The notes under the pieces were generated by a model that searched no databases, had not been told where the DNA came from, and worked only from the letters and a program-made list of their open reading frames with translations. Below, in pieces: positions 52,702 to 63,877 of a stretch of DNA of 64,000 nucleotides (position 1 is its first letter; each line of letters starts with the position of its first letter). The translations under genes and the position numbers were made by a program. The DNA comes from an uncultured Aquimarina sp. (GTDB lineage Bacteria; Bacteroidota; Bacteroidia; Flavobacteriales; Flavobacteriaceae): assembly GCA_947498455.1 (NCBI GenBank), contig CANMKK010000013.1:54575-118574 (forward strand), in the 5' to 3' direction.

Positions 52702-53121
52702 TTAAAATTTGATAATTGTTATTTGTGATTTTATTTTATCATTTGCAGAAAGTGAGTCATTGAGTGTTTTAAGTTCGGGAAGTCGAATCATCCCGACATA
52801 AGAAGTTAATTTTAACGAGTTATTATCATGCCATTCTATTGACATCCCTCTAAAACTGCCTTCTTTTATTATTTCTCCAGTTTTCACATTTTGGACAGTG
52901 TACTTAAAATGAGTTGCAGGATCACCTCTCCTCATGCTCTTAACAATAGAAAGGCGCATAGTTCTATCACTATTTAATCTTGATACATTTGGTTTATACA
53001 CCATCTTAGGACTCCTTTTTTCGTATTCAAAATCATTATTAGGAATCGTTTTACATTGGCTAAAGAATAATATAGCCAAGACAAGAAAAAAAAATGTCAA
53101 TTTTTTTCCAGACAATAACAT
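52702..53121 (-). CDS. Small lipoprotein, partner of the VPS10/BNR protein
   Basis: 139 residues. MLLSGKKLTFFFLVLAILFF then SQC gives a lipoprotein signal with Cys23. The remainder is beta-rich (THFKYTVQNVKTGEIIKEGS, MSIEWHDNNSLKLTSYVGM). No family is recognised. The stop codon is 13 bases before the start of the 1164-residue T9SS protein, so they are almost certainly co-transcribed and may act together at the outer membrane. Confidence 0.7.
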   Translation of the reverse strand: MLLSGKKLTFFFLVLAILFFSQCKTIPNNDFEYEKRSPKMVYKPNVSRLNSDRTMRLSIVKSMRRGDPATHFKYTVQNVKTGEIIKEGSFRGMSIEWHDNNSLKLTSYVGMIRLPELKTLNDSLSANDKIKSQITIIKF

Positions 53122-53458
53122 TCAATATTTTTTTTTAGCTAGGGTATACCTATAAACTGTTGTTTTTGAAATAGCCTTAATACTATTTTACAAGATAATT
53201 TTGGCTCTTATTTCTTTTTTTCTACCATAAAAGATATATGTCTGGTAAGGCAACAATTATTATATATCTTAAAGATACGTATTCCTTATAGTGCAATCAT
53301 TAATAGCACCCATACGTACCTTTCATAAAGAGGTATATTTAGAATTGGGTTGTTACGAATTTATGTCTTCTTCTTTAAAAATACATTCCTACTAACGTTA
53401 ATATTTACTTAATTATCATAAGTTTTTTATTCGAAAAAAGGCATTAATACCCCAAACC

Positions 53459-53515
53459 ACTTCAATTGAACCGGATACTTCGGGGCAAGTTCACGAAGTA
53501 CCTAACAGATATATA
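53459..53515 (+). repeat. Weak repeat remnant
   Basis: CTTCGGGGCAAGTTCACGAA then CCTAACAGATA echo parts of 28571-28655 and 45569-45756 (ACAGATA, GGCAAGT). The match is short and uncertain. It abuts the left end of foldback copy 4. Confidence 0.3.
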
Positions 53516-53677
53516 ATACCATTTGTCATTAGAATTTACAGTAATAAAATGTTCTTTTTTGTGCCTCAATTTCAGAATAAAAATAAACCGTAGCCCAGCT
53601 ATGCTTAATTTTTCTTCTTCATTTAAACAAAAAAATATTTATTTTCTTTTCCAGTAAATTCAAACAACAACTGGTAT
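53516..53677. repeat. Type-1 foldback (MITE-like) element, copy 4
   Basis: 162 bp. It differs from copies 1 and 3 by only a few bases (for example CATTAGAATTTACAG for CATTTGAATTTACCG). The ends are ATACCA and TGGTAT, flanked by ATA and AAT. Confidence 0.85.
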
Positions 53678-53882
53678 AATTTTTGAATTTCGAGGTGAAT
53701 TTCCTTGTATACAATTTACGGATGAGAATTTGGTCATAAAGCTTTAAAACACCATAAACACTATAGTAAAAGGAACAGTTATTTAGAAATAGTAAAGGCT
53801 TCAAGTAATTTTGATGCTCTTTAATCTGACAAAAAATATAAATAATATCGGTTCTGATTTAATTTAAATTTACTACTTTTCT

Positions 53883-54050
53883 TATAATACGATTTACGCA
53901 TAAAACTTTCGCATATAGTTCGTTTCTTTTGCACTATATCTGCGTTATAAAATTCAACAATAGCTAAGGCTATTATTTAATTTTATGCCTTAATCTAGCA
54001 CAAAATAATTCAAACTCTTTATATGAACTTCTTATCCATAAATCATATAA
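53883..54050 (+). repeat. Dispersed repeat shared with 47390-47578
   Basis: TATAATACGATTTACGCATA, AAACTTTCGCATATAGTTCG, TTTTATGCCTTAATCTAGCA and CTTATCCATAAATCATATAA in the same order as 47390-47578. It lies directly downstream of the ABC-F terminator. Confidence 0.7.
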
Positions 54051-54081
54051 GCAATACCTTGTTCTGAATAAATTCGCAATC

Positions 54082-54121
54082 AAAAAAAGTAGAAACAACC
54101 TAAGTTATTCCTACTTTTTTT
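54082..54121 (-). terminator. Terminator of the ABC-F gene
   Basis: AAAAAAAGTAG (54082-54092) pairs perfectly with CTACTTTTTTT (54111-54121). The A run gives a T run on the minus strand. It lies 44 bases beyond the stop. Confidence 0.8.
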
Positions 54122-54165
54122 AAAAAGCTAACATAGAAGTATCGCTTTTCGTTATTTACTGTCAC

Positions 54166-56094
<1,929 letters not shown>

Positions 56095-57591
56095 ATGTAT
56101 ATCCCCCAAATTAAATATTTACTAATCTTATGTGTACCTATAGTATACTTATTCGGTTGCTCTTCTCCGAAAGATACAGATCGTGAGTATACATATTTTG
56201 GTGGAGAAATTGTAAATCCAAATACTGATTATATTGTACTTACAAAAGACAATAGCGTTTTTGACACTATATACTTAAACAAAAACAATCAATTTCTACA
56301 TAGGATGAAAGATTTTGAAGAAGGTCTTTATTCTTTTAAGCATAGCCCAGAAAATCAACTAGTCATCTTAGAAAAAGGAGATAGTATTTTAATTCGTCTA
56401 AACACTTTAGAGTTTGATGAATCCTTGGTTTTTACTGGGGATGGTGCGAGGAAAAACAATTTTCTAATAGACATGTTTCTAGAGAATGAAACAGAAAGAG
56501 AACGGTTAAAAAAAAGAGACTTTAGACTACCTCCCCTACAATTCAAAAACAGACAAGATTCTTTATTAAACCTTAGAGTAAAAAGATTTAACAAATTAAC
56601 ACATAAATACCAGTTAAGTAACATATCTAAAAAAATATGCAGATCAAGTTTTGATTATGATTTCTATTCCAGATATGAAATGTATTTTTATAGATATCAA
56701 TATTCGGTTATAAACAAGATTAATTTTCTTAAGGAATTACCTGAGTCTAAAGAATTACCTAGTTCCTTTTTTGAATACAGAAATGACGTTAATTTTAATG
56801 ATGATGATCTAAAAAGACTATACTCCTACAATCGCTTTTTAAATCAATACTTTACAAATCACTCTTTCACTAAGTATTCCGAAAAAAAGTCACCTTTTAA
56901 AAATCAGACAGGATATACAATCTATAAGCTAAACCTTGTTGATAGTACAATTCAACATGCTTATATTAAAAACAATCTATTGAGAGGTATTACTTCTAAT
57001 TTTATTTTGAATAACAAAAACAATTATACTTCTAAAAAAGTTCTGGATCATTATTTATCTATCGGAACTAACAAAAAGTTTAAAAAAGAATTAAAAAGAC
57101 TGGCAAAAGCGACATACAGATTAAAAGCTAATAATATCATACCTGATCAAGAGCTTATTTCGTCAGATGGTAATCCGACCATGCTTTCTACACTTTTAAA
57201 AAAACCTATTACAGCACTATATTTCTGGACTACAGAGAACAAAGATCATTATGTAAAAGCACATAAAAAGGCTAAATTTCTAAGTGAAATATATCCTGAA
57301 ATAGATTTTATAGCCATAAATAAAGATGTTGATCAAACTAAGAATTGGTTAAAAACATTACAAAGACATCACTATGATCTTGATCGTGAGTATGAATTTA
57401 AATTTCCTAAATGCTCTTCTGAAGAGCTATTGGTCACTCAGTATAATCACTATATTAATAAAGTGATTCTTGTTGATCAAGCAGGTAGGATAATAAATCC
57501 TAATGCGGATTTATTTTCTAATATATTCGAGAGACAACTGATTAGTTATACACAAAGAATAAAAAAAGCTGCTTCATATTCATTAAAATAA
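56095..57591 (+). CDS. Lipoprotein with DUF4369-like and thioredoxin-like domains, no redox Cys
   Basis: 498 residues. The lipoprotein signal YLLILCVPIVYLFGC has its Cys at about residue 22. The N-terminal beta domain (about 35-115) resembles the DUF4369/TlpA-associated domain. A long basic helical middle is followed by a thioredoxin-like fold (about 365-490; PITALYFWTTENKDHYVKAH, IDFIAINKDVD, YINKVILVDQAGRIINPNAD). Where TlpA-like proteins have WCxxC, this has WTTENK, so it cannot be a thiol oxidoreductase. It may be a folding or binding component. A terminator overlaps the stop codon. Confidence 0.75.
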   Translation: MYIPQIKYLLILCVPIVYLFGCSSPKDTDREYTYFGGEIVNPNTDYIVLTKDNSVFDTIYLNKNNQFLHRMKDFEEGLYSFKHSPENQLVILEKGDSILIRLNTLEFDESLVFTGDGARKNNFLIDMFLENETERERLKKRDFRLPPLQFKNRQDSLLNLRVKRFNKLTHKYQLSNISKKICRSSFDYDFYSRYEMYFYRYQYSVINKINFLKELPESKELPSSFFEYRNDVNFNDDDLKRLYSYNRFLNQYFTNHSFTKYSEKKSPFKNQTGYTIYKLNLVDSTIQHAYIKNNLLRGITSNFILNNKNNYTSKKVLDHYLSIGTNKKFKKELKRLAKATYRLKANNIIPDQELISSDGNPTMLSTLLKKPITALYFWTTENKDHYVKAHKKAKFLSEIYPEIDFIAINKDVDQTKNWLKTLQRHHYDLDREYEFKFPKCSSEELLVTQYNHYINKVILVDQAGRIINPNADLFSNIFERQLISYTQRIKKAASYSLK

Positions 57592-57605
57592 AACAGCTTT
57601 TCTTT
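57564..57605. terminator. Bidirectional terminator overlapping the stop codon
   Basis: AAAAGCTG (57564-57571) pairs with CAGCTTTT (57594-57601); the stop TAA at 57589-57591 is in the loop. The A and T runs on each side suit both this gene and the converging transaldolase gene. Confidence 0.6.
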
Positions 57606-57631
57606 TATTTCTCTTTAAAGGATTTAAAAAT

Positions 57632-58285
57632 TTAATTTCCTTTTTTGTAATCCGCTAAAAATTTAGCTAAACCTATATCTGTTAGTGGATGTTTAAGAAG
57701 TCCTTCTATAGATGAAAGTGGTCCTGTCATAACATCCGCTCCAATTTTTGCACAGTCAATTACATGCATAGTATGTCTTACAGAAGCAGCTAATATCTGT
57801 GTATCAAAACCATAATTATCATATACCATTCTAATTTCGGCAATTAAATTAAGTCCATCAGTAGAAATATCATCTAATCTTCCGATAAAAGGTGATACAT
57901 AGGTAGCTCCTGCTTTAGCCGCTAATAAAGCCTGGCCAACAGAAAAAACTAAAGTACAGTTCGTTTTAATTCCTTTATCACTAAAATACTTTATTGCTTT
58001 CACCCCTTCTTTTATCATTGGAACTTTTACAATAATTTGATCGTGAAGTTTTGCTAACTCCTCTCCTTCTTTAACAATTCCATCGAAATCTGTAGAAATC
58101 ACTTCTGCACTTACATCACCAGTTACTATATCACATATTTTTTTATAGTGTGCTATAATGTTTTCTTTCCCTGTGATACCTTCCTTAGCCATCAATGAAG
58201 GGTTTGTAGTTACCCCATCAAGAACACCTAGATCTTGTGCTTCTTTGATCTGATCAAGATTAGCCGTATCGATAAAAAACTTCAT
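57632..58285 (-). CDS. fsa: Transaldolase / fructose-6-phosphate aldolase-type enzyme
   Basis: 217 residues, the short TalC/FSA subfamily. [20 protein letters not shown] with Asp6, [13 protein letters not shown], the Schiff-base Lys87 in [27 protein letters not shown], and [12 protein letters not shown] are all conserved. It catalyses transfer of a dihydroxyacetone unit in the pentose phosphate pathway. Members of this family may be transaldolase or fructose-6-phosphate aldolase; sequence alone does not settle it, and transaldolase is the likelier role. Cytosolic. Confidence 0.93.
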   Translation of the reverse strand: MKFFIDTANLDQIKEAQDLGVLDGVTTNPSLMAKEGITGKENIIAHYKKICDIVTGDVSAEVISTDFDGIVKEGEELAKLHDQIIVKVPMIKEGVKAIKYFSDKGIKTNCTLVFSVGQALLAAKAGATYVSPFIGRLDDISTDGLNLIAEIRMVYDNYGFDTQILAASVRHTMHVIDCAKIGADVMTGPLSSIEGLLKHPLTDIGLAKFLADYKKGN

Positions 58286-58408
58286 ACTATTTGTTGTGTT
58301 TAAATTTATTACTTGTTTGAGATCGCGAAGATAAAAATTATCGGTATCGCAACATTATATTCTTTCATTAATTAATCATGATGTTATTTTATATTTTCAG
58401 TTTATAAA

Positions 58409-59230
58409 CTACAAATTATAATGATTCATTAATAACTTTTCATACATCTTATCAGGTAAAATTCGCTTTAATACTATCGAAAATTTTTGCATAAACTCTC
58501 CTACTTTATAATGTCCTTTTGGATTATTATTTTCGATAATCTTATAAATAACTTTGGCCATTTCCTCAGGGTCTTTACCCGAATCCACATGTTCATCCAT
58601 TAACCTTAACGTATCCCCATAAGATTTTTCATAAGGAGAATCCTTTATTACCGGTGCATGATATCTACCAGCAGCAATATTTGTTGCAAAATCACCTGGA
58701 GCTACATTTGTCATATGAATATTAAAACTCTTAAGCTCCATTCTCCAAGCTTCCGTAGTCATTTCTAATGCAGCCTTAGAAGCACTATACACTCCTCGGA
58801 ATGGAAGCCCCATATATCCTGCAATCGATGTGACATTTATTATCAAGCCTTGACCTTGCTTCCTCATTATAGGTAAGACAGCTTTCGTAACATTAATAGG
58901 GCCAAAATAATTAGTAGTAAAATTCTTAATAATTTCTTCTTCTGGTATTTCCTCTAATGGCCCAGTAATTCCCGCACCTGCATTATTAATTAAGATATCA
59001 AGCTTTCCATGTTTTTCTTTAATTATCTTAACAGCAGATTGAATACTTGTCTTATCCGCAACATCTAATTGTAAGAGTTGAAATTTCTCAAAATTCTTAA
59101 ATCTCGAAGGGTTTCTACTTGTTCCATATACAATATACCCTTTATCGGCAAGGAATATCCCAATAGACTTACCTATTCCTGAAGAACCTCCAGTTATCAG
59201 AACAACTTTAGCATCTTGTCTTATATTCAT
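58409..59230 (-). CDS. Short-chain dehydrogenase/reductase
   Basis: 273 residues from MNIRQDAKVVLITGGSSGIG. The start at 59230 is chosen because a -7 box lies 6 bases upstream, inside the longer frame (to 59320). NAD(P)-binding motif TGGSSGIG (residues 13-20), NNAG region LDILINNAGAG, catalytic Ser in NVTSIAGYMG, and YSASK give the SDR active site. The substrate is unknown. It sits alone, with the transaldolase gene 123 bases downstream on the same strand. Confidence 0.92.
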   Translation of the reverse strand: MNIRQDAKVVLITGGSSGIGKSIGIFLADKGYIVYGTSRNPSRFKNFEKFQLLQLDVADKTSIQSAVKIIKEKHGKLDILINNAGAGITGPLEEIPEEEIIKNFTTNYFGPINVTKAVLPIMRKQGQGLIINVTSIAGYMGLPFRGVYSASKAALEMTTEAWRMELKSFNIHMTNVAPGDFATNIAAGRYHAPVIKDSPYEKSYGDTLRLMDEHVDSGKDPEEMAKVIYKIIENNNPKGHYKVGEFMQKFSIVLKRILPDKMYEKLLMNHYNL

Positions 59231-59235
59231 ATCCG

Positions 59236-59243
59236 CAAATATA
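59236..59243 (-). promoter_or_regulatory. -7 box of the SDR gene
   Basis: Minus strand TATATTTG, a full TAnnTTTG match, 5 bases before the ATG at 59230. The transcript would be almost leaderless, and the longer frame to 59320 cannot be translated from it. No TTG is seen at the expected -33 position. Confidence 0.5.
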
Positions 59244-59639
59244 CAGTATGAATTTTGATTTAGGGTTTTCTTAATAGTAATGGATGCACAATTTAAAAAG
59301 CCATTAAAGGCGATAAACAAAATCTAACTCTCAGTTCTATCCTATTTATCTTACTAACTGAATTTTTTCATTATAAGGAGTGTTAAAAAAAATTCTTTGT
59401 TTACTTATATAAAGACAAATAACCTGTAATCGAATAACAGGTTTAGTTCACTTAATAAAACTGGTCGTCGTAAAAAACTGTATTTAAAACATCTATTAGA
59501 ATTTTAGATATACATATTTATAAATACTTTATAAGATCTTTAACTCAAAAACCAAGGGGGCTTAAACATATTTTCTTGAAATTCGTTTCTTCTCTTTTCA
59601 CAAGAGATATAATAACTCTTAAAATCAAACCCTATTATT
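59244..59639. other. Intergenic region, no gene
   Basis: A weak hairpin AACCTGT (59421-59427) with ACAGGTT (59437-59443) is the only structure. The promoter of the TonB receptor should be here. Nothing else is recognised. Confidence 0.4.
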
Positions 59640-62471
59640 ATGAAATCTTTTTTTAGTTTTTCACTAATTATTTTTAGTGTATTTTTTACTTATTCTCAAC
59701 AATCTATTTCTGGGAAGATCACAGATAATCTTGGTAATCCAATTCCAAGCGCAAGTGTCATTGAGAAAAACACATCAAACGGAACTGTTTCAGATTTTGA
59801 TGGAAATTATTCTATTACTGTACCTGAAAATGCAACATTAGTTTTTAGTTACATTGGATTCGCTTCACAGGAAATTAAAATCACAACAGAAACTACAATT
59901 AATATTACTTTACAAGAAGGTGTTAGTTTAAGCGAAGTCATACTCGTTGGATCTCGTACACCACCAAGAAGTACCATTGACACACCACTCCCTGTAGATG
60001 TTTTATCAGCAAATGAAATAACTCAAACGGGACAAGTAACTTTTGATAAAGCAATGCAATTTAAAATTCCTTCATTTAATACAGCTCAAACTCCTGTAAG
60101 TGATGCTACTTCGTTGTTAGATCCTTATGAGATTAGAAACTTGGGGCCAAGTAGAACCTTAATCCTAATTAACGGAAAACGAAAAAATCTTAGTTCCTTA
60201 GTATATACTTATGGAATTGCGGCCCGTGGAGAAACGGGAGCGGATATTTCTGCAATTCCTATAGATGCAATTAAAAGAGTAGAAGTATTAAGAGATGGAG
60301 CTTCTGCCCAATATGGATCTGATGCAATCGCAGGAGTCGTAAACATAGTACTCAAAGATAATTCTGATATTGGATCTGCTATTTTAAGAACGGGGATCAC
60401 ATCCGAAGGAGATGGGGAAACATATGGTATAAGTGTGAACAATGGTGACCGTATTTTCAAAGATCGAGGTTTTATAAATTATACTATTGATTTATCTAAA
60501 GTAGATCTAGCAAATCGTCCTGGAACAGTGAATGCAGCTGGAGAAATAGAAGATTTTACACAAGGAACAGATGAAGACAGGGCATTTGTAAATCAATTCT
60601 TAGAAAGAAGACCAGATGCCGGAAACATTAATGGTTCTCCCAAAACAGCTGCAGCAAGATTCTTAATGAATGGGGCAATTGACGTATCAGATAAGACAAA
60701 TGTTTATTTTAACGGAGCTTATGTTTTTAAAAGTATTAATAGTTTCGCAAATTATAGAACTCCATACTGGAGAACATTAGAAGACTTCCCGTATTTATCT
60801 GATTTTTTTCCGACCCCAGGAGTTATCAATAATTATGATGGGTATGTTCCTACCTTCGACGGAGTTTTAAATGATTATAATGGTACGATTGGATTTAAAA
60901 CAGAAAAAAATGGATGGAACTATGATATCAGCTTCACTATTGGTGGTAATCTACAGGAATATACAGTTAGAAACTCACACAATAGAAACTTTGTCTTTTC
61001 GCCATCGACTTGGGTAGATACTAATGGAAACGGAAATATTGACAATGGAGAGATTACAGAAGGAATAAATCTCTATCGAGAAAATAGTCCTATTAACTTT
61101 GATTCAGGAGGAACTGGATTTAATCATAGTGTAGGTAATATAGATATTTCTAAAATCATTTCTGATCAAGTAAGTATTGCATTAGGTACAGAATTCAGAA
61201 GAGAAGATTATAAAGTCATTGAAGGTGAGTTAGCATCATATGATGGTGGTGGTGCTGATTCCTTTGCCGGGAGTAGACCTGAGAACTCTGGGAAATTTAA
61301 TCGTTACAATTTTGGAGGTTATATCGACATTGCCTATGATGTGGCAAAAAATCTATTATTTAATGGAACCGTAAGAGCAGAAACTTATTCTGATTTTGGT
61401 GATGCTTTAGTTTGGAAAATAAGTTCTCGATACAAATTCAACGACAGACTTACAATAAGAGGTTCTGTTTCTACAGGTTTTAGAGCCCCAACATTACATC
61501 AAATATATTCTCAAAAACTACAATATAGTTTTGTTGCAGGACAAGGCATTCAGGTAACAGGATTAATAAATAATGTTTCCCCGCAGGCCAAATTTTTAGA
61601 AATTCCACAGCTGGACAGTGAAAAATCCACCAATTTCACAGTAGGATTGGGTGGTAAAATCGCTAAAAATATTAATTTGACCGTTGACTATTACAATATC
61701 TCAATTAAAGATAGAATTATATTAAGTACTGATATTTCTGGTACTGAAATTGACGATAATGGAATCAATATTGGAACAACTCCTTTAGATGATATATTAA
61801 GAAATAATAATTTAAATAGTGTTAGCTTTTTTATTAATGGATTGGATAGTAAAACCTCGGGGCTAGATGTTGTTTTGAGTTATAAAAATATTCCTCTGGC
61901 TTCTGGATTATTAGATTTCAACTTATCAGGAAATTACACCATTGAGAATGAAATAGATGGCAACGTAAAAAATCCTACATTAGTAGAAAGTGGTGGTCAA
62001 TCTGTTTTTGATGAAACTCTAGAATCTTCCCTTTTTACATCTAGACCAGAAACAAAATGGATATTAGGAACTACTTATAAAATTAAAGACTTTAATTTCA
62101 CCTTAAATAATACCTATTTTGGAAAAGCTGTTTTTAAGGATCCCGGATTAAGCTCTGATTTAAGAACTGAATTTATCCCAAAGATCGTAACAGATCTAGG
62201 TATACATTATAATGCTACGGAAAAACTTGCACTTTCCTTAAATGTAAATAACATATTAAATGTACTACCTGAATGGAAATTTACTGCACAAAATGAAGCC
62301 GGACAAAATCTAATAAATGACACTACTGTAAATGAATTTGGGATAACCCCTATTCAAAAACAATCAAATTTAGTAACATTTAATCAAAGATACGCTCAGA
62401 CGACCTATTTTGGATACCATTTTAGTCAGTTAGGTACTTTGTTTAATTTATCTCTTAATTATAAGTTTTGA
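59640..62471 (+). CDS. TonB-dependent receptor with CarboxypepD_reg-like N-domain
   Basis: 943 residues. A signal peptide (1-19, ending TYSQ) is followed by a carboxypeptidase-regulatory-like domain (about 22-95; GKITDNLGNPIPSASVIEKN and FSYIGFASQEIKI). Next come a TonB plug (about 105-240; GSRTPPRSTIDTPLPVDVLS, RTLILINGKR, VEVLRDGASAQYGSDAIAGV) and a 22-strand-type beta-barrel with C-terminal LFNLSLNYKF. The plug is complete and it should transport a ligand across the outer membrane with TonB. No SusD-like partner follows; the substrate is unknown. A terminator is 45 bases downstream. Confidence 0.93.
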   Translation: MKSFFSFSLIIFSVFFTYSQQSISGKITDNLGNPIPSASVIEKNTSNGTVSDFDGNYSITVPENATLVFSYIGFASQEIKITTETTINITLQEGVSLSEVILVGSRTPPRSTIDTPLPVDVLSANEITQTGQVTFDKAMQFKIPSFNTAQTPVSDATSLLDPYEIRNLGPSRTLILINGKRKNLSSLVYTYGIAARGETGADISAIPIDAIKRVEVLRDGASAQYGSDAIAGVVNIVLKDNSDIGSAILRTGITSEGDGETYGISVNNGDRIFKDRGFINYTIDLSKVDLANRPGTVNAAGEIEDFTQGTDEDRAFVNQFLERRPDAGNINGSPKTAAARFLMNGAIDVSDKTNVYFNGAYVFKSINSFANYRTPYWRTLEDFPYLSDFFPTPGVINNYDGYVPTFDGVLNDYNGTIGFKTEKNGWNYDISFTIGGNLQEYTVRNSHNRNFVFSPSTWVDTNGNGNIDNGEITEGINLYRENSPINFDSGGTGFNHSVGNIDISKIISDQVSIALGTEFRREDYKVIEGELASYDGGGADSFAGSRPENSGKFNRYNFGGYIDIAYDVAKNLLFNGTVRAETYSDFGDALVWKISSRYKFNDRLTIRGSVSTGFRAPTLHQIYSQKLQYSFVAGQGIQVTGLINNVSPQAKFLEIPQLDSEKSTNFTVGLGGKIAKNINLTVDYYNISIKDRIILSTDISGTEIDDNGINIGTTPLDDILRNNNLNSVSFFINGLDSKTSGLDVVLSYKNIPLASGLLDFNLSGNYTIENEIDGNVKNPTLVESGGQSVFDETLESSLFTSRPETKWILGTTYKIKDFNFTLNNTYFGKAVFKDPGLSSDLRTEFIPKIVTDLGIHYNATEKLALSLNVNNILNVLPEWKFTAQNEAGQNLINDTTVNEFGITPIQKQSNLVTFNQRYAQTTYFGYHFSQLGTLFNLSLNYKF

Positions 62472-62516
62472 TATCGATGGACTAATTTCTTAAACAAGGG
62501 AGCTGCTAAAACAGAA

Positions 62517-62546
62517 TAAAAGTCTAGTAATATTGCTAGGCTTTTA
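62517..62546 (+). terminator. Terminator of the TonB receptor gene
   Basis: AAAAGTCTAG with CTAGGCTTTT (one T-G wobble), loop TAATATTG, then a T-rich stretch. Confidence 0.7.
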
Positions 62547-62618
62547 TTTATTTTAATTTAGAATTATTTAATTTGGTATCTATATTTAATGGAAGGAGCA
62601 TCCTTAATATTAGGGCAC

Positions 62619-62719
62619 AAAAAAAGGCAAGCTACCTACATCACACTGCTACAACCATTTACCTTTGCTGCGTTCCCGCCCTGGAGGATTCAACAGGAGC
62701 TAGTTGTGTAGGACTTGCC
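62619..62719 (-). ncRNA. ffs: Signal recognition particle RNA, small bacterial type
   Basis: Read on the minus strand, this about 100-base RNA contains the conserved SRP Alu-less domain: GCAAGTCCTACACAACTAGC, CTCCTGTTGAATCCTCCAGG, GCGGGAACGCAGCAAAGGTA, then TGTAGCAGTGTGATGTAGGT and AGCTTGCC. The two ends pair (GGCAAG / CTTGCC) and a run of T follows at 62625-62619. The GGAA tetraloop and asymmetric bulge that bind Ffh are intact. It guides co-translational membrane targeting with Ffh. Confidence 0.97.
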
Positions 62720-62724
62720 GGCTG

Positions 62725-62754
62725 CAAAGATACAATCTTTAATAGATAAAACAA
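62725..62754 (-). promoter_or_regulatory. Promoter of the SRP RNA
   Basis: Minus strand: TTG (62752-62754), 19-base spacer, TATCTTTG (62725-62732), an exact TTG-N19-TAnnTTTG match. Transcription would start about 6 bases further, at the RNA's 5' end near 62719. It is the clearest sigma-A promoter in the window. Confidence 0.85.
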
Positions 62755-62809
62755 TGATTTTTTAAACCCAATTAAAATAAATATCTTGCCCTAAATATCA
62801 CCAAACACC

Positions 62810-63859
62810 ATGAACAGACATAACTTATTCTTCATCATAACTTTATGCTCTATAATTTTTTCTTGTGGAAGTAATACAGATGTGAAAAAAAAGTATTTTT
62901 CTATAAAAACAGAGCAAGATCAAGTCAAATTTAAGCTTGGAGAAACAGTAAATGCTACTATTACAAATGCAAAAAACATCAAAATTGATTCTGTTTCTTT
63001 CTTTTTAAATGACAAAAAAGCAAATATCTCTACCGATTTTAGTTATGAAGAAAAGATTGATCAAGAAAGATTAGGAAAACACCTCCTCAAGGCTATCGTA
63101 TATTTTGATGGTAAAGAAGAAAGTATTTATAAAAAATTAACTTTCCTTAATAACAAGCCTCCTAAACTATATAAATATAAAGTTATAGCATCATACCCTC
63201 ATGATCAAAAAGCTTTTACTCAAGGATTAGAATTTCATGGAGATACATTATATGAAAGTACTGGTAGAAATGGGTCGTCTTCTATCCGAAAAACGAATTA
63301 TATCACAGGAGAAGTACTAAGTAAAAAAGATGTTGATGAGAAGTACTTTGCAGAAGGTATTACGATTCTGGGAGATAAAATATTCCAACTCACTTGGCAA
63401 TCTAAAGAAGGGTTTATATATGACCTAAAAACATTAGAAAAAAAAGGAAGTTTTGCCTACAATAAAAGTAAAGAAGGTTGGGGTTTATGCAATGATGGAG
63501 CTAATATTTATAAAAGTGATGGTACTGAAAAAATATGGATACTTGATCCAGAAACTCTTACCGAAAAAAAATATATTGAAATTACTACTAATAAAAAGGT
63601 AAAATCAAAGTTTAATGAACTGGAATGGGTTGATGGAAAAATCTACGCCAATACGTGGCAAAAAGATGGTATAGCTATAATAAACCCAAAAAATGGTGCA
63701 TTAGAAGCTGTAATAGATTTATCCGGATTACGTAAGCAAGTAACGCAACATGATAATCTTGATGTGCTAAATGGTATTGCCTATAAAAAAGATGCCAATC
63801 AATTATTCGTAACTGGAAAAAACTGGGATAAACTTTTTGAGATAGAAATTATTAAATAA
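62810..63859 (+). CDS. Glutaminyl-peptide cyclotransferase (lipoprotein)
   Basis: 349 residues. The lipoprotein signal LFFIITLCSIIFSC is followed by an N-terminal beta domain (about 25-110) and the five-bladed propeller of the glutamine cyclotransferase family: SYPHDQKAFTQGLEFHGDTL, YESTGRNGSSSIRK, YFAEGITILGDKIFQLTWQS, FNELEWVDGKIYANTWQKDG, LNGIAYKKDANQLFVTGKNW. It converts N-terminal Gln to pyroglutamate on exported peptides or proteins, probably in the periplasm. In Bacteroidota this matters for maturing exported proteins whose signal-peptidase cleavage leaves Gln first, as with several A-Q cleavage sites seen here (inference). Confidence 0.9.
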   Translation: MNRHNLFFIITLCSIIFSCGSNTDVKKKYFSIKTEQDQVKFKLGETVNATITNAKNIKIDSVSFFLNDKKANISTDFSYEEKIDQERLGKHLLKAIVYFDGKEESIYKKLTFLNNKPPKLYKYKVIASYPHDQKAFTQGLEFHGDTLYESTGRNGSSSIRKTNYITGEVLSKKDVDEKYFAEGITILGDKIFQLTWQSKEGFIYDLKTLEKKGSFAYNKSKEGWGLCNDGANIYKSDGTEKIWILDPETLTEKKYIEITTNKKVKSKFNELEWVDGKIYANTWQKDGIAIINPKNGALEAVIDLSGLRKQVTQHDNLDVLNGIAYKKDANQLFVTGKNWDKLFEIEIIK

Positions 63860-63877
63860 TACTCAAAAAAAAAGGTT

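Larger units (their letters stand above)
53122..54081. other. 1-kb intergenic region made mostly of repeats
   Basis: No gene is convincing. It contains three repeats: a remnant at about 53459-53515, foldback copy 4 (53516-53677) and the 53883-54050 repeat. Between 53122 and 53458 I see only AT-rich sequence, presumably with the promoter of the lipoprotein operon. A 61-codon minus-strand frame at 53619-53804 overlaps the foldback element and is spurious. Confidence 0.5.

Noticed and set aside
53619..53804. 61-codon minus-strand frame
   Set aside because: Overlaps foldback copy 4; no homologue pattern.
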